DNA of 64,000 bases, taken from CAYQTL01 sp964420405 (GTDB lineage: Bacteria > Acidobacteriota > Thermoanaerobaculia > Thermoanaerobaculales > Sulfomarinibacteraceae). Location: NCBI GenBank assembly GCA_964420405.1, contig CAYQTL010000017.1, forward strand, positions 7,217 through 71,216, in the 5' to 3' direction. How positions within the stretch are numbered: position 1 is the stretch's first letter; every line of letters starts with the position of its first letter. Position numbers and translations under genes: made by a program. Shown piece by piece: positions 24,392-34,300 of the stretch. The notes below the pieces were generated by a model, which saw only the letters and a list, made by a program, of their open reading frames with translations, was not told where the DNA came from and ran no database searches.

Positions 24392-25189
24392 TCATCCGAG
24401 CCCCACGTCGAGGGTCATCATCACGGCGAAGCCGACGATCACCCCGGCCGTGGCGAGATGGACGTTGCCCTCGCGCTGGGACTCGGGAATCAGCTCCTCG
24501 GCGACGACGAAGATCATCGCGCCGGCGGCGAACGCGAGGGCGTACGGCAGCACCGCGCGCACCGTCACCACCAGGAACGCGCCGAGCACTCCGGCCACCG
24601 GCTCGACGACGCCCGACAGCTGGCCGTACCACAGGGCCCGCCCTCGCCCCATCCCCTCCCGGCGGAGCGGCAGGGACACCGCCGAGCCCTCGGGGAAGTT
24701 CTGCAGACCGATGCCGATGGCGAGGGCGACGGCCGCCCCGAGCGAGCCGCCCTCGTGGGCTGCGGCGCCGAACGCCACGCCCACCGCCAGCCCTTCCGGG
24801 ATGTTGTGGATGGTGATCGCCAGCACCAGCAGGGTGGCGCGCTGCCAGGCGGTCGTGAACCCCTCGACGGTCTTCAGGTCCGGGTGCATGTGGGGCAGCA
24901 GCCGGTCGACGAGCCGCAGGAACGCGGCGCCGAGCAGGAAGCCGGCGAGCGGCGGGACCCAGCGCCACGGGCCGTAGCCGAGCTTCTCGGCGTAGTCGAT
25001 CGAGGGGGCGAGCAGGCTCCAGAAGCTCGCGGCGATCATCACCCCTGCGGCGAACCCGACCGAGGCGTCCAGGTAGCGCCGCGACACCTGCTTGGTGAAC
25101 ACGACCAGTGCCGCCCCGGCGGCGGTCAGCCCCCAGGTTCCGAGGGTCGCCAGCAACGCCTGCACGACGGGGTGCAGCTCGGCCAGCAC
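24392..25189 (-). CDS. ZIP family metal transporter
   Basis: Divalent metal importer (Zn, Fe or Mn) of the inner membrane. The 265-residue product has about eight helices and both ZIP metal-site motifs, ITIHNIPEGLAVG in the fourth and IGLQNFPEGSAVS in the fifth, plus a short His-containing loop with LLPHMHPD. The length fits bacterial ZupT/GufA-like members. The GTG at 25189 follows GGAGAG. It lies 28 bp after the DJ-1/PfpI gene and is probably co-transcribed with it; it ends 26 bp from the convergent sortase gene. Confidence 0.93.
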   Translation of the reverse strand: MLAELHPVVQALLATLGTWGLTAAGAALVVFTKQVSRRYLDASVGFAAGVMIAASFWSLLAPSIDYAEKLGYGPWRWVPPLAGFLLGAAFLRLVDRLLPHMHPDLKTVEGFTTAWQRATLLVLAITIHNIPEGLAVGVAFGAAAHEGGSLGAAVALAIGIGLQNFPEGSAVSLPLRREGMGRGRALWYGQLSGVVEPVAGVLGAFLVVTVRAVLPYALAFAAGAMIFVVAEELIPESQREGNVHLATAGVIVGFAVMMTLDVGLG

Positions 25190-25217
25190 CGCGGCGCTCT
25201 CCGACGGCCCGGGCCCC

Positions 25218-25748
25218 TCAGCCGCCCACCGCGCCGAACACGGCTGTCATGAAGTCCGGCAGGTCGTCCGGCCCCTGCGCGGTGACCATCCGGCCGTCGA
25301 CCACGAACCGCGAGTCGATCCACTCGGCGCCGGCGTTGACGAGGTCGTCGCGGATCGCCGGCACGCTGGTGACCCGCATCCCGCGGACGATGCCCGCCGA
25401 GATCGGCACCCAGCCCGCGTGGCAGATGTACGCCACCACGCCGCCCGACTCCCACACCCGGCGCACCAGGTCCAGGCACGCCCGGTGCCGCCGCAGCCTG
25501 TCCGGAGCGTAGCCGCCCGGCACCACCACCAGGCCCACGCCGGCCGGGTCCACGTCGGCGAAGGCGACGTCGGCGCGCACCGGGTAGCCCTCCTTCGAGC
25601 GGTAGACGACATCGGCGGCGGCTCCCACCACCTGCACCGTCCACCCCGCCTCGATCAGGCGCAGGCGCGGGTAGTGCAGCTCGAGGTTCTCGTACTGGTC
25701 GTCCGCCAGGATGACGGCGCGCGGTTCGGAGCTCGGAGAAGCGGTCAT
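25218..25748 (-). CDS. DJ-1/PfpI family protein
   Basis: Class I glutamine-amidotransferase-like fold used by glyoxalases, chaperones and proteases of the PfpI group. The 176-residue product shows Glu20 in DDQYENLEL and the nucleophile elbow Cys109-His110 in AYICHAGW, so a catalytic site is present. PfpI members act in stress defence, repairing glycated or methylglyoxal-damaged molecules. The ATG at 25748 follows GGGAGGGAG. The gene is first of a two-gene unit with the ZIP transporter. Confidence 0.9.
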   Translation of the reverse strand: MTASPSSEPRAVILADDQYENLELHYPRLRLIEAGWTVQVVGAAADVVYRSKEGYPVRADVAFADVDPAGVGLVVVPGGYAPDRLRRHRACLDLVRRVWESGGVVAYICHAGWVPISAGIVRGMRVTSVPAIRDDLVNAGAEWIDSRFVVDGRMVTAQGPDDLPDFMTAVFGAVGG

Positions 25749-26451
25749 CGTGTCTCCCTCCCGGTCCACGGGCGCGGCTGCGCCCCGCACCGGACCGACT
25801 CCGCTCCAGCCTGCCGGCGTCGCCCGCTCCCGGCCATGCAGGCCCCTCCGATCGTGCCGTCGGGGGATTCCCCCGGGAGCAGAGTGGATCGGCGTGCCGG
25901 CAGGGCTCCCGCGCCCGCGTCCGTGCGCGTCCGTGTCCGATGCCGCGTCAGCGGCAGCACGCAGCGGGCCACCAGTCCGACCCCGATCCCGACGAGCACG
26001 GAGATCCATGCGCACGCGCCGACTCGGCCCGCTGCCGCCGCCATCCGACGCTGTCCCCGTCGCTGCCGCTGATCCCCGACGCCACCATCGGGACGAAATC
26101 GGAATCAGGATCGGAGGCGGCTGCGACCGGATCGGGACGCGGGGACACGAACGCGGAGCGCCGCGCGCCCGTCGGGTCCCGGGACCCCGTCCTGCGGGGC
26201 GCCGGCCTCTCGGGGATCCCCCGGCGGCTGATCGGGGGGCGGTCTCGATTCCGCCCAGCCGGCGACGACGTCGATGATGAGACGTGGACGGTACGAGCGA
26301 CGTGACTGCGGACCAGCAGCGGCGGCGGCAGCGCGATCTGGTGCGCTCCTGGTCGAGCGCCCGCGGCTCGGGCGCGCCGCTTCGCTCCGGACGGACGCGA
26401 CCGCGCGCCGAGACCTGCGCGCACGACCGCTGCGCACCGACGGGAGGCAAC
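25749..26451. other. 703-bp divergent intergenic region with repeats and one doubtful ORF
   Basis: Between the leftward PfpI gene and a rightward small gene. It holds a hairpin CGGGGG-ATT-CCCCCG (25861-25875), the inverted core GCCCGCGTCCGTG (25913-25925), three C-rich hexamers GTCCGA, CCCCGA, TCCCGA (25975-25992), and their G-rich counterpart around 26088-26116. A leftward 99-codon frame at 25745-26044 ends in an ATGA overlap with PfpI and resembles a GlsB/YeaQ-type membrane protein only faintly. No promoter was assigned. Confidence 0.6.
25975..25992. repeat. C-rich hexamer units of the dispersed family
   Basis: Three units, GTCCGA, CCCCGA and TCCCGA. About 95 bp to the right a diverged G-rich counterpart (ATCGGGACGAAATCGGAATC and onward, 26088-26116) lies in inverted orientation, repeating the paired layout of 1175-1436 and 4193-4338. 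Confidence 0.6.
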
Positions 26452-26760
26452 GTGCAGCTCGTGACAGGCTCCCTGGTCGACGACGGACACGGCTACGTGA
26501 TCGGCAGGATCGAGGTCGAGTGCCGGGCAGAGGTCGGCGCGGCCTGCGCGCGCCTCGTCGAGGCGTACCACTCCCGCCTCGACGTGTTCGAGGTCGTCCC
26601 GTGCGAGCCGGGTCGGGACGGCGGATGCCGGCGGCTTCTGGTCGGCGTCCAGTGCGCCGCCGACGACGCGCGCCACGTCTGGGATCTGCTCGAGGAGCGG
26701 CTCCGCACCGAGCAGGGGCTGTCGCTGTCCGGTCCACGGCCGGCGGCCCTGCACGGCTGA
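26452..26760 (+). CDS. Small hypothetical protein
   Basis: The 102-residue product has no signal or membrane helix, three Cys in the middle (in VECRAEVGAAC and VPCEPGRDGGC) and a mix of strands and helices. I do not recognise a family. The GTG at 26452 is preceded by GGGAGG at proper spacing and is preferred over a longer frame from 26284, whose first 56 residues are Arg-rich and resemble non-coding DNA. It lies 26 bp before the M50 protease gene, and both may be on one transcript. Confidence 0.55.
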   Translation: MQLVTGSLVDDGHGYVIGRIEVECRAEVGAACARLVEAYHSRLDVFEVVPCEPGRDGGCRRLLVGVQCAADDARHVWDLLEERLRTEQGLSLSGPRPAALHG

Positions 26761-26786
26761 ACCCGATTCCCCCCCGGAGGCGACCC

Positions 26787-27950
26787 ATGTTCGGCAAACG
26801 GTTCCATCTCTTCACCCTGTTCGGGTTCAAGGTCCGGCTCGACGCGAGCTGGTTCCTGATCTTCGTGCTGGTGGCCTGGTCGTTGGCGGCTGGGCTGTTC
26901 CCGGCGGTGTACCCGGACCTTGGAACCGGCGTCTACTGGCTGATGGGGATCGCCGGCTCGATCGGGCTGTTCGCCGCGGTGGTGGTCCACGAGTTCGCCC
27001 ACTCGCTGGTGGCCCGCCGCCACGGCATGCCGATGGAGGGGATCACCCTGTTCCTGTTCGGCGGGGTGGCGGAGATGACCGACGAGCCGCCGGACGCGGG
27101 CGTCGAGTTCAAGGTCGCGGTGGCCGGTCCGCTGACCTCCATCGCGATCGGCGCCGCGTGCTTCGCGGTTCTCGCGCTCGCAGGCGGCGACTGGCCCGAC
27201 GCTCTCGAGGGCGTGGTCCGCTACCTGGCGGAGATCAACCTGGTGGTGGCGGCCTTCAACCTGCTGCCCGCCTTCCCGCTCGACGGCGGTCGCGTGCTGC
27301 GCTCGATCCTCTGGAAGATCAAGGGCAACCTCCGCTGGGCGACGCGCATCACCTCCCAGGTGGGCGCCGGGTTCGGCTCGGCGCTGATCGTCCTGGCGCT
27401 GGTGGTGGTGCTGCTCGGCAACCTCCTCGGCGGCGTGTGGATGTTCCTGATCGGCCTGTTCCTCCGCCACGCCGCCCAGTCCTCCTACCGCCAGCTGCTG
27501 CTGCGGCGCGCTCTCGAGGGGGAGCCGGTCCGTCGCTTCATGCACGACGACCCGGTGGCCGTGCCCCGGGGGATCTCGGTCCGGCAGCTCGTCGACGACT
27601 ACGTCTACCGCACCCACCACAAGCTGTACCCGGTCCTCGACGGCGACCGGCTCGTCGGATGCGTGACGACCCGCGACGTCCAGCGGATGCCGGCCGAGGA
27701 GTGGGGGTCCAACACCGTCGGCGCCATCATGTCCGACTGCCACGAGAGCAACACCGTCGCCCCGGACGCGGACGCGATGGACGCGCTGTCCCGGATGCGG
27801 CGGAGCAACACCACCAGGCTGCTCGTCGTGGAGGGTGGCGAACGGCTCGCCGGCATCCTCACCATGAAGGACCTGCTCCAGTTCTTCTCGCTCAAGCTCG
27901 AGCTGGAGATGGACGAGCCCGTCGCCGAGCGGAGCGGCGTCTCCCGCTGA
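26787..27950 (+). CDS. Site-2 protease (M50 family) with C-terminal CBS domain pair
   Basis: Intramembrane zinc metalloprotease. The 387-residue product has about six helices. The HEFAH zinc motif is at residues 68-72, and the third ligand Asp is in LLPAFPLDGGR near residue 168. Two CBS motifs follow (about 255-370), ending VVEGGERLAGILTMKDLLQF. CBS pairs bind adenine nucleotides, so cleavage may respond to energy state. Such S2P-CBS proteins cut membrane-bound regulators; the target here is unknown. The ATG at 26787 follows GGAGG. Confidence 0.94.
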   Translation: MFGKRFHLFTLFGFKVRLDASWFLIFVLVAWSLAAGLFPAVYPDLGTGVYWLMGIAGSIGLFAAVVVHEFAHSLVARRHGMPMEGITLFLFGGVAEMTDEPPDAGVEFKVAVAGPLTSIAIGAACFAVLALAGGDWPDALEGVVRYLAEINLVVAAFNLLPAFPLDGGRVLRSILWKIKGNLRWATRITSQVGAGFGSALIVLALVVVLLGNLLGGVWMFLIGLFLRHAAQSSYRQLLLRRALEGEPVRRFMHDDPVAVPRGISVRQLVDDYVYRTHHKLYPVLDGDRLVGCVTTRDVQRMPAEEWGSNTVGAIMSDCHESNTVAPDADAMDALSRMRRSNTTRLLVVEGGERLAGILTMKDLLQFFSLKLELEMDEPVAERSGVSR

Positions 27951-27996
27951 GGCGAGACGTCGTTCCGCACCGAGTCGGGATTTCCGGCGCTCGGCC

Positions 27997-28026
27997 GATC
28001 CGGTTCCCGATCCCGTTCCCGATCCC
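27997..28026. repeat. C-rich hexamer array GATCCG, GTTCCC, GATCCC, GTTCCC, GATCCC
   Basis: Five alternating 6-bp units in the 143-bp gap between convergent M50 protease and SLC13 genes. The minus strand has four GGG runs, enough for a G-quadruplex. No stem-loop terminator is seen in the gap, so the array may serve that role. Confidence 0.85.
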
Positions 28027-28093
28027 GACGGTGGGTCCGAGACTCGACGTCCTCGACGGGGCGAGCCGTGGCGTCCTCCTCAGCCGCCGCCGC

Positions 28094-29890
28094 TCAGAAC
28101 GGGAAGAACAGCGGCAGCACGAGGGCGGCGACCGCGGTCATCACCAGCACCAACGGGCCGCCGACCCGTAGAAAATCCGTGACACGGTAGCCTCCGGGCG
28201 CGTAGATGAAGACGTTGGTCTGGTACCCCATCGGGGTCGCGAAGCTGTTGGAGGCCGCGAACATGACCGCCACGACGAACGGCATCGCCGAGACGCCGAG
28301 GTCGTCCGCGGTGGCGATCGCGATCGGTGTCAGGACGATGGCGGCGGCGTTGTTGGTGACCATCGCCGTCAGCACGCTGGCGAGCAGGTAGAAGGTGCCG
28401 AGCACGCCGGTCGGGCCGAGGCCTCGCACAGCCTCGAGGATCGCCGCCGCGAGGTAGTCTCCGGCACCGGTGGCCTCGAGGGCGGCGCCGAGACCGAGCA
28501 GCGAGCCGAGCAGCACGATCACCTGCCAGTCCATGTTCTCGTAGACCTCTTCCACGTGTACGCAGCCGGTCAGCACCATCGCCAACATCCCCAGCAGGGC
28601 GGCCACCATGATCGAGACGACGCCGGTCGCGGCCGTGACCACCACCGCGAGCATGATCCCGACGGCCACCGCCATCCGCTCCGTGCGCCGCGGCGGCAGG
28701 TCCACCATTCCCAGCAGCGCGAAGTCGCCGCTCTCGTGCAGTGCCTGCAGCCGGTCGAGGGGCCCGCGGAACAGCAGGATGTCGCCGGAGTCCAGCTCGA
28801 GCTCCCCGATCGGCTCCCGCAGCTCCTCGCCGTGCCGCTCCATGGCCAGCACCGACACCGCGTCGGACAGCCTTCGGCGGAGGTGGCGGAGGTCGTGGCC
28901 GATCGCCCGGGACCGCGGGGCGACGAGCATCTCCGCCGTCCGAAGCTCGGTCTCCAGCCGGTCGTGCTCGCCGAGACGGGAGGCGGTGTGCTCCGCCGCG
29001 AGCTGGTCGTCCGCCTCGAGCGCGACGATCTGCTCGAGCGCGCCGCTGACCAGCAGCCGATCCCCCTCCTCGAGCGGGAGATCGTCGTCCGGCAGTCGCC
29101 GGTCGCCGTCGCGGATCAGGCCCAGCAGCCGGACGTCGAACCGATCCTCCAGCTCCGCGTCTGCCAGCACCGTTCCGGCAAGCTCCGAGCCCGCGGGGAC
29201 CCGCATCTCGGAGAGGTACTCCCGCAATCCCCGACTGATGGGCGTGTCGCCCTGGGGCTCACGATGGGGCGTCAGCCATCGCCCCACGGTCAGCAGGTAA
29301 CCGATCCCGACGACCGCCAGGACCGCCGCCGCGGGCGTGATCTCGAACAGGCCGATCCGGTCCAGTCCGTGGTCGAGGACCATCCCGGCGACCAGCAGGT
29401 TGGTGCTGGTCCCGATCAGGGTCAGAGTGCCTCCGAGCTGGCTGCCGTAGGACAGGGGCATCAGCAACCGCGAGGCGGCGACGCCGCTGCGGCGCGACAG
29501 ACCGACCACCATCGGGATCAGCACCGCCACGGCGGCGGTGTTGTTGATGAGCGCGCTGACGGGCACGATCATCGCCACGATCGCCACGAGCATCCGCGCC
29601 TCGCTGTCGCCGGCCAGCCGCTCGATCCAGCGGCCCAGCAGGTCGACGGCGCCGGTGCGCAGCAGGCCGGTCGACAGCCCGAGGACCAGCGCCACCGTCA
29701 CCACCGCCTCGTTGGCGAAGCCAGACACCGCCTCGCCCGGTGGCACCAGACCGAGCAAGGCGACGGCGGCCACCGTCATCAGGCCCACCACCTCGAGCCG
29801 CAGCCGTCCCCACAGGAACAGCACGAACGCCCCGCCGCACACGGCGAGCGTCGCTACGATCTCGGACGTCAGCTGGGGAACCCCGTCCAT
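28094..29890 (-). CDS. SLC13/DASS family anion permease with two RCK-C (TrkA-C) domains
   Basis: Sodium-coupled dicarboxylate, sulfate or other anion transporter of the inner membrane. The 598-residue product has about twelve helices in two halves (1-200 and 395-598). The two family signatures contain SALINNTAAVAVLIP and TAMVTNNAAAIVLTP. Between them lie two TrkA-C domains (about 205-290 and 295-375), with LLGLIRDGDRRLP and LAMERHGEELREP. Such regulatory insertions are common in SLC13 permeases. The ATG at 29890 is chosen to start just before helix 1; a GTG seven codons upstream is possible. Substrate cannot be predicted. Confidence 0.9.
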   Translation of the reverse strand: MDGVPQLTSEIVATLAVCGGAFVLFLWGRLRLEVVGLMTVAAVALLGLVPPGEAVSGFANEAVVTVALVLGLSTGLLRTGAVDLLGRWIERLAGDSEARMLVAIVAMIVPVSALINNTAAVAVLIPMVVGLSRRSGVAASRLLMPLSYGSQLGGTLTLIGTSTNLLVAGMVLDHGLDRIGLFEITPAAAVLAVVGIGYLLTVGRWLTPHREPQGDTPISRGLREYLSEMRVPAGSELAGTVLADAELEDRFDVRLLGLIRDGDRRLPDDDLPLEEGDRLLVSGALEQIVALEADDQLAAEHTASRLGEHDRLETELRTAEMLVAPRSRAIGHDLRHLRRRLSDAVSVLAMERHGEELREPIGELELDSGDILLFRGPLDRLQALHESGDFALLGMVDLPPRRTERMAVAVGIMLAVVVTAATGVVSIMVAALLGMLAMVLTGCVHVEEVYENMDWQVIVLLGSLLGLGAALEATGAGDYLAAAILEAVRGLGPTGVLGTFYLLASVLTAMVTNNAAAIVLTPIAIATADDLGVSAMPFVVAVMFAASNSFATPMGYQTNVFIYAPGGYRVTDFLRVGGPLVLVMTAVAALVLPLFFPF

Positions 29891-30034
29891 CGGCACCGCC
29901 GACGCTATCACCGCATGCGAGCGGCTACGCTCGGGGCACGCCCGGTGGCGCCGGAGGGTGTCGACCGATCGCGCGGGCGAGGGCGCCGGTTAGGCTTCGG
30001 AACGGGCCCCGGGACCGGGAGCCGGAGGTGGAAG

Positions 30035-31315
30035 GTGCCGCCCCCGGCCGTCGCCCTGCCGGGTTCCCGGCGCCTGCACCGACCCCGGAGGTTCGAGATC
30101 CGACACCACGATCGTCGCCAGCACCCGCCTCCAGCCATTGCGGTCGCATCCCTCCCAGGCCACGGGTCGCGGCTGCCAGGCAGACCGCGCCGGCGGCGCC
30201 GCCAGGGGGCGACGGCCGCCGCGACCGTAGTCGTCGTCGGCCTCGCTGCAGTCGGCTGCGGGGGCGGCGAGGGCCCGGCAGTGGACGAGGGCCCGAGGAA
30301 GGTCCCGGTGGAGACCGTCGCCGTCGAAGCGGAGACCCTCCGCGACACGGTCACCGGCACCGGCGCGATCGAGGCCGTCCGCACCGTCGAGCTGCGCGCC
30401 GAGGTGACGGGCGTCGTCGAGTCGTTGCGGTTCGAGGAGGGCTCGCCCGTGACACGTGGCGAGGTCCTGGCCCGGGTCGACACCGAGCCCGTTCGACGGG
30501 AGCTCGCCGCGCGCCGGTCGGCCACCGCCGCGGCCGAGGCGCGCATGCGCCTCGCGGAGCGGACGCTCGCGCGGGTCACGACGCTGTACGAGCGCGGCTC
30601 GGCAAGCCCGGACGAGCTCGACCGCGCCACCAGCTCGTTCCAGGAGGCCGAGTCGACGGTCGCCCGGCTGCGTTCCGAGGTGGAGGCTCTCCGGGAGCGG
30701 ATCGCCGACGCCGAGGTGCGCGCTCCGGCCGACGGCCGGGTGGCGGAGCGGCTGGTGGACCCGGGCAGCTTCGTCGAGGCCGGGAGCCCGCTGGTGGTGC
30801 TCTACACCACCGACCTGCTGGAGATCACCTTCAGCCTGCCGGAGGCGGTCGCCGGCCGGCTCGAGACGGGCCAGGAGGTCCGGGCTCGGGTGGCCTCCGC
30901 CGGCGAGGCGCCCGTGACGGGTCGGGTCCGGTTCGTGAGCCCCGCGGTCTCGCCGGCGACCCGGACCGTGCTCGTCAAGGCACCCGTGCAGGATCCCCCT
31001 GCGGACCTCCGGCCCGGCGCGTACGCCGCCGTCGAGGTGACCGTCGAGACGCGCGCGGACCGTCCGGTGGTGCCCGAGGAGGCCCTCGTCAGCACCCGCA
31101 CCGGCTACCTCGTCTTCGTGGTCGACGACGACGGCGTCGCCCGCCGGCGCGACGTCCGGATCGGGCTGCGCGTGCCGGGCAGGGTCGAGCTGGCCGAGGG
31201 CGTCGCGGTGGGTGAGACCGTGGTCCGCGCCGGGCACATGGCACTTTCCGACGGCGACCCGGTCGAGATCGTGGAGGATCTGCCGGGCGCCGGCGTTGGA
31301 GAGCTGCCCCGGTGA
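30035..31315 (+). CDS. RND efflux periplasmic adaptor (HlyD/MFP family) lipoprotein
   Basis: Periplasmic adaptor that links the RND pump with the outer-membrane channel. The 426-residue product has a Cys-Gly-Gly-Gly lipobox (LAAVGCGGG), then the MFP order: a lipoyl half (VTGTGAIEAVRTVELRAEVTG), an alpha hairpin with RMRLAERTLARVTTLYERGSAS, the second lipoyl half (DAEVRAPADGRVAERLVDPG), and beta-barrel and membrane-proximal domains. The start is uncertain. The GTG at 30035 has GGAGGTGGAA ahead of it but gives about 68 residues before the lipobox, longer than usual. The stop overlaps the pump start as GTGA. Confidence 0.88.
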   Translation: MPPPAVALPGSRRLHRPRRFEIRHHDRRQHPPPAIAVASLPGHGSRLPGRPRRRRRQGATAAATVVVVGLAAVGCGGGEGPAVDEGPRKVPVETVAVEAETLRDTVTGTGAIEAVRTVELRAEVTGVVESLRFEEGSPVTRGEVLARVDTEPVRRELAARRSATAAAEARMRLAERTLARVTTLYERGSASPDELDRATSSFQEAESTVARLRSEVEALRERIADAEVRAPADGRVAERLVDPGSFVEAGSPLVVLYTTDLLEITFSLPEAVAGRLETGQEVRARVASAGEAPVTGRVRFVSPAVSPATRTVLVKAPVQDPPADLRPGAYAAVEVTVETRADRPVVPEEALVSTRTGYLVFVVDDDGVARRRDVRIGLRVPGRVELAEGVAVGETVVRAGHMALSDGDPVEIVEDLPGAGVGELPR

Positions 31316-34300
31316 TCTGGAACCTGTGCATCCGCAGGCCGGTGGCGACGGTGGTGGTGTTCCTCGTGATCGCCATCTTCGGGGTCTACGGCTACCTGCA
31401 GATGCCGGTCCGCGAGGTGCCCGACATCGAGTTCCCGATCGTCAGCGTCAACGTGGTGCTTCCTGGCGCGGAGCCGGAGGTCGTCGAGACCGAGATCATC
31501 GAGCCGCTCGAAGAGGAGATCAACACCATCGAGGGCCTCAAGACGCTCACCTCCACGGCCCGCGAGCAGGTCGGCACCGTCACCGCCGAGTTCGAGCTGT
31601 GGCGCGACATCGACATCGCCGCCCAGGACGTCCGCGACCGGGTCGAGCGGGCGCGGCGCGACCTGCCCGACGACATCGAGTCGCCGATCGTCTCCAAGCT
31701 CGACCCCGACGCCCGCGCGATCATGTGGATCGCGCTGACGGGCGACGAGCGGTGGGATACCGTCCGGCTCACCGAGTACGCCGACAAGGTGCTCAAGGAC
31801 CGGCTGGAGAACCTGCGCGGCGTCGGCCGGATCCAGATCGGCGGCGAGCGCCTGTACGCCGTCCGGCTGCGGCTCGACCCCGACCTGCTGGCCGGTCACG
31901 GCCTCACCGTTGGTGACGTCCTCGCCACCGTCCGGGCCAACAACGTCGACATCCCGTCCGGCCGGATCGAAAGCGAGATGCGCGAGTTCCTCGTGACCAC
32001 CGAGGGCCAGTTCGCGGCGCCGGAGCCGATGAACGACCTGATCGTCGCGGTCCGCGACGGCGTCCCGATCCGGATCGGGGACGTCGGCGAGGTCGTCGGC
32101 GGAGTCGAGAACGACCGCCAGGTGGCGCGCCTGTCCGGCGAGCCGTCCGTCGGCCTCGGCGTCGTCAAGCAGTCCGACGCCAACACGGTCGCGCTGGCCG
32201 ACACCGTGCGGGAGCGGATCGCCGCCCTGTCCGAGGACTTCCCCCCGGGGCTGTCGTACATCATCGCGTCGGACGACTCCACCTACATCGCCTCGTCGAT
32301 CCGCGACCTGCTGTTCACCATCGGGCTCGCCACCGCGCTCGTGTTCCTGGTGGTCCTGTTCTTCCTGCGCACCGGCTGGGGCACGGTGATCACCACCATC
32401 GCCATCCCCACCTCCCTGCTCGGCGGAACCTCCCTGATGTGGATCCTCGGCTTCAGCGTCAACACCTTGACCATGCTCGGACTGATCCTGGTGATCGGCA
32501 TCGTGGTCGATGACGCGATCGTCATCCTCGAGAGCTGCTACCGCCAGCAGGAGCACGGCATGGAGCGGGGGCCCGCCGCCCAGGCCGGCACCACCGAGGT
32601 GGCGTTCGCGGCGATCGCCAACTCGCTGTCGCTGGCGGCGGTGTTCATCCCGGTGGCGTTCACCCAGGGGTTGATCGGCCGGTTCTTCCGGGAGTTCGGG
32701 CTCACGGTCGCCTCGACCGTGTTCGCCTCGACCCTCACCGCCCTGACGCTGACGCCGATGCTGTGCTCGCGGCTGCTGCGCGTGCCGGAGAAGCACGGCC
32801 GCTTCTACGCCATGACCGAGCGCCACTGGGAGCGGGTGGCCGGGGTCTACCGCTGGGTGCTCGACCGCGCGTTCGCCCACCGCACCCTGACGGTGCTGAT
32901 CGGCGTCGCGGTGCTCGCCCTGTCCATCCTCGCCTTCACCGGCCTGTCGACCGAGTTCCTGCCGACCGTCGACCGCTCAGAGTTCCTGATCTCCTTCGAG
33001 ACCCCCGAGGGCGCGACCCTCGACGCCACCGACCGCTATGCGCGTCAGATCGAGGCCGTCCTGGCCGACGTCGACGAGATCGAGCACCAGTTCCTCGCCA
33101 TCGGGCTCGCCCGCGGCGCAGGCCCGGGGGAGGTCAACAGCGGCATCGCGTTCGTACACCTGACGCCGCGCGGCGAGCGTGCGCGGCACCAGTCCGAGAT
33201 CATGCAGGACGTGCGTGAGCGGCTCGGGCGGCTGCCCGCCGGGCGGGCGTACGTCATCGAGCCCTCCGCCGCCGGCCCGAGCGAGGCGCCCCTGCAGCTC
33301 GTCCTGCAGAGCACCCGCCTGGAGGAGATCGCCGAGCGCCAGGAGGAGGTCATGGCGTGGATGCGGCGCCGGGGGGAATTCGTCGGCGTCAACAGCGACC
33401 TCAAGATGAACAAGCCACAGGTCGACGTCGCCATCGACCGCGACCGGGCGTCGGAGCTCGGCATCACGGTGGCCGACGTCTCCACCACCCTGCGGGATCT
33501 CCTCGGCGAGCCCGACGTGTCCGAGATCGAGCGCGCCAGCGAGCGCTACGAGGTGATCCCGGAGATCACCGGCGCCGGCCGGCTGGTGCCGTCGGACCTG
33601 CTCCGGCTGTACGTGCGCACGAGCGCTGGCGACCTCGTGTCCCTCGGCAACGTGGTGTCCCTGGCGGAGACCATCGGGCCGAGCGAGATCCACCACTTCA
33701 ACCGGCTCCGGGCGGCGACCGTGTCGGCCTCGACGCCGCCGGGGGTCCCCCTCGGCGACGCCCTCCGGGTGCTCCAGGGGCACCTCGCAGAGGCGTTGCC
33801 GGAGACCTTCGAGTGGACCGTCACCGGACAGGCCCAAGACTTCCAGGAGTCGTTCTTCTACCTGACGATCGCACTCGTGTTCTCGGTGGTCTTCATCTAC
33901 CTCGTGCTGTCCGCCCAGTTCGAGTCGTTCCTGCACCCGCTCACGATCCTGGTGGCCCTGCCGCTGGCGGGGATCGGCGCCTTCGGCGGCCTGTGGCTGC
34001 TCGGCATGACCTTCAACATCTACTCGTTCATCGGCGTCATCATGCTGATGGGCATGGCGACCAAGAACGCCATCCTGTTGATCGACTACAGCAACGTGCT
34101 GCGGCGGCGCGGCCTCGGCGTCCTCGAGGCGGCCCGGGAGGCCGCCCGCGTGCGGCTGCGTCCCGTCCTCATGACGACCTTCTCGACAGTGCTCGGGATG
34201 CTGCCCATCGCGCTCGGCTTCGGCGCCGGCGGCGAGGCACGGGCGCCCCTCGGCGTCGCCGTCGCAGGCGGCCTGCTCGCCACCACGTTCCTGACGATCG

